Source: Candidatus Caenarcanales bacterium
GTDB lineage: Bacteria > Cyanobacteriota > Vampirovibrionia > LMEP-6097
DNA: 64,000 nt
Direction: 5' to 3'
Assembly: GCA_013216135.1 (NCBI GenBank)
Contig: JABSOS010000014.1
Location: 1 to 64,000 of the forward strand
Below the pieces are notes generated by a model. The model did no database searches. It was not told where the DNA came from and was given only the letters and a program-made list of their open reading frames with translations. Of this stretch, positions 51,631 through 60,936 are shown one piece after another (within the stretch, counting starts at the first letter, position 1; each line of letters begins with the position of its first letter). The position numbers and the translations under genes are program-made.

Positions 51631-53706
51631 TTATAAAACAGAAGCAGCTAAAGTTATCGCCACATCTTCAACTTCAGGCACATGAGTTCCTTGAAATACA
51701 GTTTTGCTTGCAGAATCAATCATAATACTGCAATAAGGGCAAGCTACAGAAATTTTATCTGGTTTATGCTCATTAAGCTCGTCAAAACGCATTGAATTGA
51801 TTTGACTTCCAGGCATTTCATACCAAATCTGGGCTCCACCACCACCGCAGCAAGTACTTTTTTCTTTTTCATTAGCTACAGCTTTAATTTCAACTCCAGG
51901 AATGCTCTCTAAAATGAATCTTGGTGGATCAAAAACCCTATTATATCTTCCTAAATAGCAAGGATCATGATAAGTAATAGAAGCCTCAACAGTGTTTTTA
52001 GGTATTAACTTAGATTCTTGAATTAATTCAGCAAGAATTTCAGTATGATGGAATATCTCCACTCCTTCTAAACCAAATTCAGGGTACTCATTTTTAAAAG
52101 TATTATATACGTGTGGACACTGAGTAATAATTTTCTTCACACCAAACGCTTTAAAGATTTCAATATTCTCAATCACTATTTCTTGGAACATTGCTTCATC
52201 ACCAGCTCTACGAGCAAGATCACCTGAAGTTTTTTCTTCATTTCCTAAAATCGCAAAGTCAAGTCCAGCTTCCTTAAATAAACGAACATTAGCTTTAGAA
52301 ACATCGATGTTACGAGTATCATAAGCACCAGGACTGCCAACCCAGTAAAGATATTCAAAACTAGCTTCTGTTTTACTTAAATTTGTAAGCTCAAATCCAT
52401 ATTCTTCTTTAAGTGATTCTGTCCACTTCTCTCTTTCACTAGGAGCAAGTCCCCATGGATTAGATTTAGTTCTATAGTTTTTCAAAGTCGCTTGCAAATT
52501 AGCTGGAGCTTGGTTTAGCGCAAGTAAACCTCTTCTCATATCAACAATAGTGTCAACATGCTCTATGAAGATAGGACATTCTTCCACGCAAGCATTACAA
52601 GAGGTACACGACCAAAGTACATCTGGAGAAATAAATTCATATAATTCAGGACTATTTTCTGGATCAGCATCCTTCTGAGCAGATAACTTTTTAATATCTA
52701 AAAACAAATGCTTTGGTGATAAAGGTTTATCAGTATTCTGAGCAGGACAAACTACGTGACATCTACCACAAGCAGTACAAGCTTCACTATCAAGCATTGA
52801 CTTCCAGGATAAATCTGAGTGTTCATAGACACCAGCATTAAAATCCTCTTCATCTATTTCGATACCTTTCTCCTCAGCTTCAAGCATATCTGTTAGCTTA
52901 AAAGGAGTGCTTAATTGACCACGCTCACGATCAGATCTAAAGAAAATAGGAAGTGGTGCAAAGAAAATATGCACAAACTTAGAGTAAGGAATTAAAGCAA
53001 TAAAGGCACATGTAAGCAGTGCATGAATCCACCAGAAAGTAGCGTGAGTATTATGAAGATCTTGCTCAGTCATAAACTGAAAAACTTGAGCGAGAGCGTT
53101 ACCGATAAAAGAGAAATTCTCTTCAACCCTAGTTCCAGCGATTCTCATACCTTCGACAAGGAATCCAGTTAAAGCAAGAGCAAATAAAAAGGCTGGTTGA
53201 ATCCAGTCCATCTGAGTAGCATCTAATCTTTTAGTAGTGAAAATATATCTTCTTAAAGTAAAAGATGTAATACCTACTAAAAGTAAAATTCCACCAATTT
53301 CAGCTCCAAAGCTAACTAGCTTATAGAACGATCCTTGGAAGAAATAAACTTCACTGTGATCTTGATAACCTACTATATTAGTAACTATCCATAGAGTCAT
53401 AAAACCAAGTACAACTGCAATATGAGCTAAACCTGGTGTTCTTTGTGACGCAATCTTCTTCTGCAAAAAAGCGTATTGTAATAAATAAAATAATCTAGAC
53501 CAAAAAGACTTAAAACGAGAGTCATTCTTTAAATCTTTAGCTAGTAAAACCGGTTTTAATTTTTTATAAAGTCCGTATAAAAGAATTCCAGTAGCAATAG
53601 TAATTAATACATAAAAAACAGGTTTGGCAATTGGCGAATCGATATTCCACCATAATTGCCTTGTTTCAAGAGCTATCGCATTGGGAACTATAACTGTAGA
53701 GTCCAC
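51631..53706 (-). CDS. membrane-bound Fe-S oxidoreductase (HdrD/GlcF/FadF-like)
   Basis: The 691 residues combine an N-terminal membrane part with about five spans, resembling a nitrate reductase gamma/HdrE-like cytochrome domain (residues 25-250). A dicluster ferredoxin domain follows: CTACGRCHVVCPAQ and CTSCNACVEECPIF, about 305-390. Two CCG-type domains are next; the second reads YHDPCYLGRYNRVF..STCCGGGGAQIWYEM..ACPYCSIMID. Such proteins pass electrons from ETF or hydrogen-donor flavoproteins to menaquinone (FadF in beta-oxidation) or act on disulfides. With acyl-CoA synthetase genes and MqnD here, an ETF:menaquinone role is a reasonable inference. It is divergent from metH. Confidence 0.85.
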   Translation of the reverse strand: MDSTVIVPNAIALETRQLWWNIDSPIAKPVFYVLITIATGILLYGLYKKLKPVLLAKDLKNDSRFKSFWSRLFYLLQYAFLQKKIASQRTPGLAHIAVVLGFMTLWIVTNIVGYQDHSEVYFFQGSFYKLVSFGAEIGGILLLVGITSFTLRRYIFTTKRLDATQMDWIQPAFLFALALTGFLVEGMRIAGTRVEENFSFIGNALAQVFQFMTEQDLHNTHATFWWIHALLTCAFIALIPYSKFVHIFFAPLPIFFRSDRERGQLSTPFKLTDMLEAEEKGIEIDEEDFNAGVYEHSDLSWKSMLDSEACTACGRCHVVCPAQNTDKPLSPKHLFLDIKKLSAQKDADPENSPELYEFISPDVLWSCTSCNACVEECPIFIEHVDTIVDMRRGLLALNQAPANLQATLKNYRTKSNPWGLAPSEREKWTESLKEEYGFELTNLSKTEASFEYLYWVGSPGAYDTRNIDVSKANVRLFKEAGLDFAILGNEEKTSGDLARRAGDEAMFQEIVIENIEIFKAFGVKKIITQCPHVYNTFKNEYPEFGLEGVEIFHHTEILAELIQESKLIPKNTVEASITYHDPCYLGRYNRVFDPPRFILESIPGVEIKAVANEKEKSTCCGGGGAQIWYEMPGSQINSMRFDELNEHKPDKISVACPYCSIMIDSASKTVFQGTHVPEVEDVAITLAASVL

Positions 53707-53745
53707 TAATGGATAATATATCAGTAGTTTAAAAATTACTCAATA

Positions 53746-53868
53746 GGAGACTAGTGTATAACTATAATTTCTTCGTTTTCGTCGTCGTCAAAATCCTCAT
53801 GTAATTCCATTACACTGCGGTTTTTCCTTCTCCTCAGCCTCGAACTTATACGTCATACACTAGTCTCC
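53746..53868. repeat. 14-bp perfect inverted repeat element in the metH intergenic region
   Basis: GGAGACTAGTGTAT (53746-53759) is repeated inverted as ATACACTAGTCTCC (53855-53868), 95 bases apart. A second hairpin, TGTAAT-tcc-ATTACA, lies inside at 53800-53814. On the minus strand the arm supplies GGAG then ATG, opening a 19-codon frame (MTYKFEAEEKEKPQCNGIT). An overlapping second frame, MELHEDFDDDENEEIIVIH, ends in the other arm. It may be a small mobile palindrome, a regulatory RNA or a micro-protein locus. Confidence 0.5.
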
Positions 53869-53904
53869 AAATTATTCACGTTGAAAGGAAGACAATAGAT
53901 TAAA

Positions 53905-55869
53905 ATGAATAAAAGAATGAAACCTAGCTTAGTTGAACTTGCAAAAGAAAAAGTCTTAATATATGACGGGGCTATGGGAACGACTTTGTTCACATATGAC
54001 CTAACCGCTGAAGATTATGGCGGGAAAGATCTAGAAGGCTGTCCAGAGAATTTAAATAAGACTAAACCTGAAATGATTCAGGAAATTCATACTAGATTTT
54101 TTGAAGCTGGTGCAGATATTGTTGAAACCAATAGCTTTGGTTCAAGTAAACTTGTCCTCGGAGAGTATGGTTTAGAAGATGAAAGTTATGACATCAGTAA
54201 ACTTGCTGCCACTTTAGCTAAAGAAGTAGCGGATAAATTTACCGAGAAAGAACCTGAAAAGCCTAGGTATATTGCAGGGTCTATAGGACCTGGAACTAAG
54301 TTACCTAGTTTAGGAAATGTTACTTTTGATGCACTAAAAGAATCATATAAACCCCAAGTCGCTGGCTTAATTGATGGTGGAGTAGATGTAATTTTAATTG
54401 AAACTTGCCAAGACCCTCTTCAAATCAAAGCTGTGCTTGCTGCATCATTTGAAGTTTTTAAAGAGATTGAAGAGAAATTTAAAGATAAAAGTGATGAGGA
54501 GCTTCTTAAGGCTTATCCAGCGGCAGTTCTTTTAAAGGATTCGGAAAAAAGAGCAGGGCTTTCTACTAGAATTAAATTCCCACTTCAAGTCCAAATCACA
54601 ATTGAACAAATGGGAACTATGCTAGTTGGTTCAGACTCTTATGCAGCCCTTACAACTATTTCTGCATACCCTGTAGATGCATTCGGCATGAACTGTGCTA
54701 CTGGACCTAAAGAAATGCAAGAGCATCTTCAAAGTATTTCAGAATCTAGTCCATTTATGCTCAGCTGCCTTCCTAATGCTGGAATCCCAGAAAATGTTTG
54801 CGGGCACGCTCACTTTCCTTTAAAGCCTGATGAATTTGCTGAATACATGGATAAATTCGTTAGAAAATACAATATCAGGCTAGTTGGTGGTTGCTGCGGT
54901 ACAAACTACGAACATATAAGTAAACTTGCTGCTGCTGTAAATAAAATCAACGAAGAAAAACTTGCATTTAGCCCGAAAGGAATTTTAAGAGAGGTTGAAG
55001 ACTCTGTCTCTTCCATATACTCATCTGTCTTTATGGATATGGAAACCAAGCCTCTTATTGTAGGCGAAAGAACGAATGCTAATGGTAGTAAGAAATTTAG
55101 AGAATTACTTGCAGCTGAAGATTATGAAGCGATTACTGAACTTGCAAAAGAGCAAGTAGAGGAGGGTGCTCAAATACTAGATCTATGTGCAGCATTTGTC
55201 GGAAGAGATGAAACTCGTGATATGAAAGAAATCATATCGAAGGTAAACACTTCAGTAAATATTCCGATCATGGTAGATAGTACTGAAGCACCTGTTATCG
55301 AAGAATCATTAAAGTTAATCTCAGGAAAAGCAGTTGTTAACTCAGTAAACCTTGAGGATGGAGAAGAAAGAGTCGAATTAATAGCTTCACTTTGTAATAA
55401 ATATGGAGCTGCTCTTGTAGCTTTAACCATAGATGAAGATGGCATGGCGAAAACAGCTGAGAAAAAGGTTGCCATCGCAAAGAGACTCTATGACTTACTT
55501 GTAAACAAGCATGGTATGAGCCCACAGGATATTATTTTTGACACTCTAACTTTCACATTAGGTTCTGGAGATGAAGAATTTAGAACTGCAGGCATCGAAA
55601 CGATTGAAGCGATTAGACAGATAAAAGCTGAACTTCCTCATGTTAAAACCATCTTAGGTGTAAGTAATATTTCATTTGGGTTAGACGCTAGGCTCAGACC
55701 AGCAGTAAATTCAGTATTTATGCATGAAGCCGTAAAAGCTGGACTTGATATGGCAATCGTTAACAACAAAAAGATTCTACCAATGCATAAAATTGACGAA
55801 AATCTTAAAAAACTTTGCTTAGACTTAGTCTATGATAGAAGAGAATATAAGAGCGTAAAACATGCCTGA
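53905..55869 (+). CDS. metH: methionine synthase, homocysteine- and folate-binding half
   Basis: The 654 residues carry the homocysteine methyltransferase barrel (YDGAMGTTLF; zinc cysteines in GMNCATG at about 262 and VGGCCGTNYEH at about 328). The methyltetrahydrofolate-binding barrel follows (PLIVGERTNANGSKKFRELL at about 384; GAQILDLCAAFVGRDE; LGVSNISFGLD). The polypeptide stops where ordinary MetH continues into the cobalamin domain. The second half is encoded next, overlapping by eight bases (ATGCCTGA). Together they remethylate homocysteine to methionine. Confidence 0.92.
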   Translation: MNKRMKPSLVELAKEKVLIYDGAMGTTLFTYDLTAEDYGGKDLEGCPENLNKTKPEMIQEIHTRFFEAGADIVETNSFGSSKLVLGEYGLEDESYDISKLAATLAKEVADKFTEKEPEKPRYIAGSIGPGTKLPSLGNVTFDALKESYKPQVAGLIDGGVDVILIETCQDPLQIKAVLAASFEVFKEIEEKFKDKSDEELLKAYPAAVLLKDSEKRAGLSTRIKFPLQVQITIEQMGTMLVGSDSYAALTTISAYPVDAFGMNCATGPKEMQEHLQSISESSPFMLSCLPNAGIPENVCGHAHFPLKPDEFAEYMDKFVRKYNIRLVGGCCGTNYEHISKLAAAVNKINEEKLAFSPKGILREVEDSVSSIYSSVFMDMETKPLIVGERTNANGSKKFRELLAAEDYEAITELAKEQVEEGAQILDLCAAFVGRDETRDMKEIISKVNTSVNIPIMVDSTEAPVIEESLKLISGKAVVNSVNLEDGEERVELIASLCNKYGAALVALTIDEDGMAKTAEKKVAIAKRLYDLLVNKHGMSPQDIIFDTLTFTLGSGDEEFRTAGIETIEAIRQIKAELPHVKTILGVSNISFGLDARLRPAVNSVFMHEAVKAGLDMAIVNNKKILPMHKIDENLKKLCLDLVYDRREYKSVKHA

Positions 55870-57613
55870 AGAAGAGACAAAAGAATACGAGCAAGAAGTT
55901 AGCTACGATCCACTGACAGACCTTTTAGCTTTAGTAGAAGATATTAAAGTTGAAGATAATTCAGATAAAGACCCTTATGAAAACCTAAGTGTAGAAGAAA
56001 CTTTATCGCAAAGGATCATAGATGGTAATAAAACCAATATAAATAGTGACCTCCAAAAAGCTTTAGATGGTGGTCATAGACCGCTTGATATCATCAATCA
56101 ATTCCTTATGGATGGTATGAAAGTTGTAGGTGAGCGTTTTGGCGCTGGTGAAATGCAATTACCCTTTGTTCTTCAGTCAGCAACTACGATGAAAACCGCT
56201 GTTTCTTTTTTAGAGCCATTTATGGATAAGCTAGAAGCTAGCTCTAATAAGGGTACTGTAGTTTTAGCGACTGTTAAAGGTGATGTTCACGACATCGGTA
56301 AGAATCTAGTAGATATAATCCTTTCAAATAATGGCTACAAAGTACATAACTTAGGAATTAAAATTCCAGTAGAAGAAATCATTAGAGCAGTTGAAGAACA
56401 TAAACCTGATTTAATAGCACTCTCTGGTCTTTTAGTTAAATCTACTCTAATAATGAAGCAGAACCTTGAAGTTCTTAATGAAAGGGGGATTGAACTGCCT
56501 ATTATTTTAGGAGGAGCTGCTCTTACTAGGCGCTTCGTTGAACAGGACTGTGCAAATACCTATAATGGCTACGTATACTATGGCTATGACGCTTTTACTG
56601 ATTTAGATATCATGGAAAGACTTCACTCAGGCAAGTCTTTTGAAGAGATTAAAGAAGAATTTTATAAAACTAAAGCTAAAGAAGGTGAAGCAGATAGCCC
56701 TTACCAAGAAGTCGGTGAATCTGATGAAGACGAATATGCTCCATTACTTGATTACACTGAAAACCTTTCAGAGACTAAAGCTATTAAGCGTGAAAAAATC
56801 CCGGAATTACCTTTCTACGGCGATAAATTAATAGGACCTGAAGAAATTGATTTAGATGAAATGTGGCAATACCTTAACTTAGATGCGATGATCATCGGTC
56901 AATGGCGCATGGGTAAAGGTAAAAAGACCCAAGAAGAATACGATAAACTTTTAAAAGAAGAAATTTACCCTACCTTAGAGAGATTGAAAAAAGAAACTAG
57001 AGCTAACCCATGGCTTAAACCTAAAATAGTTTACGGTTACTATTACTGTAAAATCGATCCAGAACACTCTAATAAATTAAATTTATTTAGTGAAGATAAA
57101 AAAGAAATTATTGATTCTTTTGTTTTCCCTCGTCAGAATTCTGGGGAGCATTTATGTTTGAGTGATTATTTCAGAACTGATGATGATGGCTTTAATCTAG
57201 TCGGGTTTCAACTAGTAACCATCGGAGTAGAAGCGGCTGAATTTGTTCAAAGCTTATATAACAGTGGTGACTTCGCGGAGTATCTTTACTACTATGGTTT
57301 AGCGACGGAGTCTACAGAAGCTTTAGCTGAATATTCTCACGCTAGGATTAGAAGAGAACTTGGCTATGAGGCAGAAGATAATAAAGACGATATTAAAAAA
57401 TTACTCCGCGGCGGCTACCATGGAATGCGCTATAGCTTCGGTTACCCTGCCTGTCCGCGCCTGGAAGATCAAGAAAAATTATTTACCTTATTAAAGCCTG
57501 AGCGTATCGGCATGAAACTATCAGAAGAATGGCAAATACATCCAGAACATAGTACATCTGCGATAGTTATCCACCATCCTGACGCGAAGTATTATAATGT
57601 AAAAGTTAAATAA
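55862..57613 (+). CDS. metH: methionine synthase, cobalamin-binding and activation half
   Basis: The 583 residues begin with a charged linker, then the cap helices (LSQRIIDGNKTNINSDLQKALDGGHRPLDIINQFLMDGMKVVGERFGAGEMQLPFVLQSA). The B12 Rossmann domain has the cobalt-ligating histidine in KGDVHDIGKN (about 143). A C-terminal AdoMet-binding reactivation domain is present (LATESTEALAEYSHARIRRELG; GGYHGMRYSFGYPACPRLEDQ). All pieces of MetH are thus present, split over two ORFs at the folate/cobalamin boundary. The ATG overlaps the upstream stop, so stoichiometric coupled translation is likely. Confidence 0.92.
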   Translation: MPEEETKEYEQEVSYDPLTDLLALVEDIKVEDNSDKDPYENLSVEETLSQRIIDGNKTNINSDLQKALDGGHRPLDIINQFLMDGMKVVGERFGAGEMQLPFVLQSATTMKTAVSFLEPFMDKLEASSNKGTVVLATVKGDVHDIGKNLVDIILSNNGYKVHNLGIKIPVEEIIRAVEEHKPDLIALSGLLVKSTLIMKQNLEVLNERGIELPIILGGAALTRRFVEQDCANTYNGYVYYGYDAFTDLDIMERLHSGKSFEEIKEEFYKTKAKEGEADSPYQEVGESDEDEYAPLLDYTENLSETKAIKREKIPELPFYGDKLIGPEEIDLDEMWQYLNLDAMIIGQWRMGKGKKTQEEYDKLLKEEIYPTLERLKKETRANPWLKPKIVYGYYYCKIDPEHSNKLNLFSEDKKEIIDSFVFPRQNSGEHLCLSDYFRTDDDGFNLVGFQLVTIGVEAAEFVQSLYNSGDFAEYLYYYGLATESTEALAEYSHARIRRELGYEAEDNKDDIKKLLRGGYHGMRYSFGYPACPRLEDQEKLFTLLKPERIGMKLSEEWQIHPEHSTSAIVIHHPDAKYYNVKVK

Positions 57614-57621
57614 CAAATAAA

Positions 57622-58395
57622 ATGAATAACGGTAATTTCTTTAGTGGCTTAGTCGATATTTTTAAAGCATTCTTTATGGGCATAGTATATGGTTTCTATG
57701 ATTTAGTCCCAGTAAAGAAAAAACATCGTATGGAACCTATCGAACAAAATGATGTCAGCTGGAAAAAATATTTCAAATACCCTGAGTGGCGCTATTACAT
57801 AGTAAGAGAAATCGTTGCTCAGTTCGTTATCGTCTTACTTCTGCTGATTATAGTTAGAACGACTGTAGGTGAATTTAGGTATATTCCAAGCGAAAGCATG
57901 CTGCCGACACTGAAAATAGGCGATAAATTATTTGTTGAGAAAATCACTCGTTTAAGGGGAAAATCATACGATAGAGGAGATATCATAATCTTCTTCCCAC
58001 CTCCTCAAGCTAGTGAAGGTAAAGATGTTATCAGTAACCATCCATACAGCCTTTTTAAAAGGTTAACTGGTTTGCCAATACTTAAACAACCAGAAGCATA
58101 TATAAAAAGATTGATCGGTCTTCCTGGAGATATTATTGAAGTAAGAGCTGGAGATGGAGTCTACGTGAATGATAAAAAGTTACTTGAACCATATCATGAA
58201 GGAAGCTTAGATTTTGTAGCTCAGTATAACTTTGGACCAGTACAAGTTCCAGATAATCACTTTTTTGTTTTGGGGGATAATAGGAATTTCAGTTATGATG
58301 GTCATTATTGGGGATTTTTACCTGAAGAAAGAGTAATCGGTAGAGCAGCATTTTTAATTTACCGTGATCTAAAACAAAACCCTGAGTTAATATAA
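57622..58395 (+). CDS. lepB: signal peptidase I
   Basis: The 257 residues have one clear N-terminal membrane span (EIVAQFVIVLLLLIIVRTTVG). The catalytic serine is in IPSESMLPTLKIGDKLFVEKI (about 92) and the general-base lysine in YIKRLIGLPGDIIEV (about 160). The C-terminal box is FVLGDNRNFSYDGHYWGFLPEERVIGRA. It removes signal peptides at the outer face of the inner membrane. It starts nine bases after metH and its stop abuts the ATG of the glycosyltransferase, so these genes form one operon-like run. Confidence 0.95.
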   Translation: MNNGNFFSGLVDIFKAFFMGIVYGFYDLVPVKKKHRMEPIEQNDVSWKKYFKYPEWRYYIVREIVAQFVIVLLLLIIVRTTVGEFRYIPSESMLPTLKIGDKLFVEKITRLRGKSYDRGDIIIFFPPPQASEGKDVISNHPYSLFKRLTGLPILKQPEAYIKRLIGLPGDIIEVRAGDGVYVNDKKLLEPYHEGSLDFVAQYNFGPVQVPDNHFFVLGDNRNFSYDGHYWGFLPEERVIGRAAFLIYRDLKQNPELI

Positions 58396-60060
58396 ATGTT
58401 TAATTTTCAAATATTTTCAATACTAATACTAAGCTTCATTATATTAAGCTTCAGTACAGGAGCCTTTCCTATAGCTGGTGTAGATGAAGGGCGCTTCGCC
58501 CAAAGCTCAGCAAATATGCTTGCAGAGATGAACCTTATTGTTCCTTTCTTTGATGGCGAAATGCGCCTTGAAAAACCAATTCTTTTTTATTGGGAACAGA
58601 TTATAAGTTTTCTAGCTTTCGGTAAAACCGAGTTTGCCGCAAGGTTTCCAAGCATTCTTGCAGGAACAGGCATGGTATACCTAGCTTATATTCTAGGAAG
58701 TATTCAAGGTACCCCTATTTTTGCTTCACTAATCATTCTCAGCTCTCTCGGGCTAAATATTTTTTCAAAAATAGCTATAACTGATATGAGCTTCTGTTTT
58801 CTTGTTTCTTCAAGCTTAGCTTTCTTTTTCCTATCTTACTTTCACAAAACAAAAGCAAGCCATATTTTTAATCGCCAAAGCTTAAACACACGAATATATT
58901 TTTATATATCAGCAATATTTTTAGCATTAGCTATTCTCTGTAAAGGTCCTTTAGCCTTAGTAATATACTCACTCGTAATCTTTATTTTTTTAATTCAAGA
59001 AAAAGAAGTACTTCACTTCTTTTCTAATAAAAAGTATGATGCTTTAGCGGCCTTGATTTTAGTTTTAGCTATAGTTTTACCTTGGTACATATTAATCCAC
59101 CAGGAGACAGCTGGAGCATTTACTGAAAGTTTCTTTATGAATGACAATATAAATAGATTTTTCAAAACGATGAGTAGTCATAAAGGACCGTTTTGGTTTT
59201 ACATGCCGAGTACTTTACTACTACTATTTCCTTGGTCATTCTTTATACCTCAAGCACTTTTTGGAGATACTAGCTCAAGTAAAATTTCACGAATTCATAT
59301 TACCGACCATACTAATTCTTTAAAAAGGTTTGCAACAATCTGGTTTTTAGCAGTTCTTATTTTCTTTAGCATAGCCCAAACAAAATTAATCACTTACATT
59401 CTGCCATTAATGCTTCCCCTTAGCCTGCTTATTGCTAAATACTGTAGTGATTTAATTAACAGCGATGGCAAGAACTCAGGTAATAAAAGTCCAGGCTTGT
59501 ATTTTAGCTTTCTCTGTATTTTTCTAAGTTTACCTATTCTTGCATTTATTGGTATGAGCTTCTTCGGTGAAGCATTAAGCAAACTTGGTAATAATGATAT
59601 TTCATTTTTTATTATCCTCATAAGTATAATTTTCTCTTGCTCAATTGTTATTGCTATAACTGCCCTAAAAGAAAATAGTAAATTTAGTTTCTCGATATTA
59701 ACGATAAGCTCAGTTATCGCGATTAACATGTTTGTAAACTTTATCGGAGTCCCCATCTTTAAATCTATGGATAAGGGAGTTAAGGATTTTTGTGAAAAGT
59801 ATTATGATAAAACATCGAAAATTTACACCTTTAAACTTCAAAGAGGTAGTATTGGTTTTTATTGCGAAAATAAAGTAAAACAGATAACAAAGAAGGAAGA
59901 TGTTTTATTTCTTTTTGAAGATGATAGTGACTTCTACTTAATTATTCGTAAAAAAGATAGTGAAGCTATTAAAGAAATTACTGGTCAAGAGAACCTCGAA
60001 AATATTTTCGAGATAGTTAAAGAGAATAGAGATTATCTATTTTTTAGGGCCCATACCTAG
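58396..60060 (+). CDS. ArnT/PMT-family (GT83-like) membrane glycosyltransferase
   Basis: The 554 residues have about 11-12 membrane spans and the family's N-terminal periplasmic loop AGVDEGRFAQSSANMLAEMNLIVPFFDGEMRLEKPILFYWEQIISFLAFGKTEFAARFPS, as in ArnT-type transferases that move a sugar from undecaprenyl phosphate. A C-terminal soluble part follows the last span (about 455-554). Lipid A or core LPS is a likely acceptor given lpxK/waaA, but this is not shown. The ATG follows the lepB stop directly. The last 24 bases overlap the convergent gene. Confidence 0.85.
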   Translation: MFNFQIFSILILSFIILSFSTGAFPIAGVDEGRFAQSSANMLAEMNLIVPFFDGEMRLEKPILFYWEQIISFLAFGKTEFAARFPSILAGTGMVYLAYILGSIQGTPIFASLIILSSLGLNIFSKIAITDMSFCFLVSSSLAFFFLSYFHKTKASHIFNRQSLNTRIYFYISAIFLALAILCKGPLALVIYSLVIFIFLIQEKEVLHFFSNKKYDALAALILVLAIVLPWYILIHQETAGAFTESFFMNDNINRFFKTMSSHKGPFWFYMPSTLLLLFPWSFFIPQALFGDTSSSKISRIHITDHTNSLKRFATIWFLAVLIFFSIAQTKLITYILPLMLPLSLLIAKYCSDLINSDGKNSGNKSPGLYFSFLCIFLSLPILAFIGMSFFGEALSKLGNNDISFFIILISIIFSCSIVIAITALKENSKFSFSILTISSVIAINMFVNFIGVPIFKSMDKGVKDFCEKYYDKTSKIYTFKLQRGSIGFYCENKVKQITKKEDVLFLFEDDSDFYLIIRKKDSEAIKEITGQENLENIFEIVKENRDYLFFRAHT

Positions 60061-60849
60061 TAAGCCTAAAATACCATTAAATATTGATTTAATGAATCCA
60101 AAAAAACCACCACCAGATTCTTCTTTTTTAGCACCCCGTGCTTTATCTTGAGCTTCTTTTTGCTCTTTAACTCTCTGAATATTTACTTGAAGTGCCATCT
60201 TAATAGCAGGAAGAAGTACTTTTAAGTTCTTTTCATTCTTTGCTTTATCACCTTTAGTTTTGGCTTCTTTATTAATAGCTAAGTCCATTATCTGATCAGG
60301 GGTAACTCCTTTTACTATTAATGTATCCACCTCTTTAAGTAACTTAGCAAAGGTTTCTTTATTTTCAGGCTTTGCAATATCAAATTCACTTTTAGGCAAT
60401 GATTCTAAAATTTCATTCATTGCAACTACCTCAGGATAATTAGATAAATCGGGTGCTTTATCAGGTGCTGATAAATCTTTTTTGACTTGTTCATTATCTT
60501 CAGAAATTATTAGACCCATTATTTCAATTGAATTTTCTTTTAGCCCAGACCTATCCGTTGAAAGTAAAAAACCATTAAAGTCAGAATCTGGAATACCTTT
60601 TGTTAATGCAACTTCTTTCAATTCACGATATAAAGCAAGTAAACCATTTTTTTTAGATTGATCTGTAATATCAATACCTTGGCGCTCAAGTAAATTATAA
60701 ATAACCTTATATTCTTTAGATTCTTTCAGTTGGGCATCACTTTGTGTAGCTTTTAGACCATTGTAGCCAGAATTAATCTCACCAGGCTGAAGTCGAGGAG
60801 CTGATACTCCATTTGGACTTAAGGTAATTGGTCGATCTACTTTTGCCAT
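60037..60849 (-). CDS. hypothetical protein with hydrophobic glycine-rich C-terminus
   Basis: The 270 residues are unrecognised. The body is hydrophilic and helical (YKVIYNLLERQGIDITDQSKKNGLLALYRELKEVALTKG). The end, GGGFFGFIKSIFNGILGLLGMGPKK, is an amphipathic or hydrophobic tail that could insert in membranes. It mirrors the amphipathic glycine-rich N-terminus of the 651-residue protein. TTGTATTACGA lies three bases before the ATG. Membrane-targeting is inferred. Confidence 0.6.
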   Translation of the reverse strand: MAKVDRPITLSPNGVSAPRLQPGEINSGYNGLKATQSDAQLKESKEYKVIYNLLERQGIDITDQSKKNGLLALYRELKEVALTKGIPDSDFNGFLLSTDRSGLKENSIEIMGLIISEDNEQVKKDLSAPDKAPDLSNYPEVVAMNEILESLPKSEFDIAKPENKETFAKLLKEVDTLIVKGVTPDQIMDLAINKEAKTKGDKAKNEKNLKVLLPAIKMALQVNIQRVKEQKEAQDKARGAKKEESGGGFFGFIKSIFNGILGLLGMGPKK

Positions 60850-60852
60850 GAC

Positions 60853-60863
60853 TTGTATTACGA
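60853..60863. promoter_or_regulatory. TTGTATTACGA site
   Basis: It lies directly before the ATG at 60849 and reads TCGTAATACAA on the gene strand. It is a member of the shared TTGTATTAC-type motif set, here too close to the start to be a -10 box. Confidence 0.35.
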
Positions 60864-60936
60864 ATAATCATAGCATAAAAACACGTAGGTATTTACCCGT
60901 TTCAAATTTATTATCTTAGAAAATTAAATAGGCTAA

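Noticed and set aside
53870-53904. SAM or cobalamin riboswitch upstream of metH
   Set aside because: Only about 35 bases separate the inverted-repeat element from the start, and no known riboswitch core is visible in the 198-base gap.
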